Below, in pieces: positions 12,248 to 12,468 of a DNA stretch of 12,468 bases (its first letter is position 1; each line of letters opens with the position of its first letter). The notes under the pieces are model-generated. The model was not told the origin of the DNA, did not search any database, and was given only the letters and a program-made list of their open reading frames with translations. The stretch lies in assembly GCA_014304965.1 (NCBI GenBank), contig JACRTZ010000112.1, positions 1-12,468 of the forward strand, in the 5' to 3' direction. Source of the stretch: Vulcanimicrobiota bacterium. Its GTDB lineage: Bacteria > Vulcanimicrobiota > Vulcanimicrobiia > Vulcanimicrobiales > Vulcanimicrobiaceae. Position numbers and translations under genes: made by a program.

Positions 12248-12468
12248 ACGAACGGGCCATTCGGATAGCGGCACCCCTGTCGGTGCTCGCGCTCTGGGAG
12301 GCGAGCGTTCGATTCGGCTGGCTCGACGCGCGCATCTTTCCCGCGCCGAGCACCCTCGTGCCGGCATTCATCGCGTTCGCAGCGAGCGGGGCGCTCTTCG
12401 TCAACGGTGCGGCGACGCTCGAACGCATCGTCATCGGCTTCTTTCTCGGTGCGGTGCCCGGGGTCGCG
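12244..12468 (+). CDS. ABC importer permease, SsuC/TauC type (5' part only)
   Basis: This is the N-terminal 75 codons of an inner-membrane permease, cut by the window edge. It starts at GTG 12244, overlapping the ATPase TGA. The N-terminus has a hydrophobic segment (APLSVLALWEASVRFGWL), then RIFPAPSTLVPAF, which matches the LPSP/FPAP motif after the first helix in SsuC/TauC/NrtB permeases. Then ATLERIVIGFFLGAVPGV begins the conserved transport domain. No stop or frameshift is visible before the edge. Together with the upstream ATPase it makes a nitrate/sulfonate/taurine-type importer whose periplasmic protein should lie beyond position 12468. Confidence 0.87.
   Translation, partial: MNERAIRIAAPLSVLALWEASVRFGWLDARIFPAPSTLVPAFIAFAASGALFVNGAATLERIVIGFFLGAVPGVA

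Noticed and set aside
1..12468. tRNA, rRNA, CRISPR, insertion sequence or phage genes
   Set aside because: The window is covered by recognisable protein genes with short gaps. No repeated spacer pattern, transposase or RNA gene structure was seen.

Overview
The window is about 12.5 kb of GC-rich, densely packed bacterial chromosome. It has short intergenic gaps, many GTG/TTG starts and no RNA gene, mobile element or CRISPR array that I could see. The periplasmic binding protein has a classical Sec signal peptide with no lipobox, which points to a Gram-negative-type (diderm) envelope. Taxonomy is not decidable by eye. GC-rich soil or peat lineages such as Candidatus Eremiobacterota, or a proteobacterium, would fit, and this is inference only.

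Positions 122-6213 (+) form a complete branched-chain amino acid-type ABC importer operon: permeases livH and livM, ATPases livG and livF, and binding protein livK. A 543-residue medium/long-chain acyl-CoA ligase follows with a 4-nt gap. Four of the five junctions overlap or nearly touch. The first four genes use TTG/GTG starts, while livK has ATG and a good Shine-Dalgarno. The fused ligase suggests that the imported compound is a carboxylic acid activated with CoA, not necessarily an amino acid.

Positions 6277-8577 (+) encode a full-length ComEC/Rec2 DNA-uptake channel with a C-terminal metallo-beta-lactamase domain. It converges on a minus-strand cluster, with a hairpin at the meeting point. 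Read in the direction of transcription, that cluster is a PhnB-like VOC protein, a DoxX-family membrane protein split by an apparent one-base frameshift, a DUF2277 protein and a LOG-family nucleotide hydrolase (10258 down to 8592).

Positions 10350-10550 (+), divergent from the VOC gene, encode a 66-residue eight-cysteine metallothionein-like protein. It converges on a minus-strand PHYHD1-like Fe(II)/2-oxoglutarate dioxygenase (11405-10566), whose last codons form an 11-bp terminator hairpin. Divergent from the dioxygenase is a nitrate/sulfonate/taurine-type ABC importer, with a complete ATPase (11492-12247) and the start of its permease (12244 to the window edge).

I do not see a clear previously undescribed system. 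The points most worth a second look are the metallothionein-like protein, the split DoxX gene, the degenerate ABC signature in LivG, the CPGC insertion in ComEC, and the terminator embedded in dioxygenase coding sequence.
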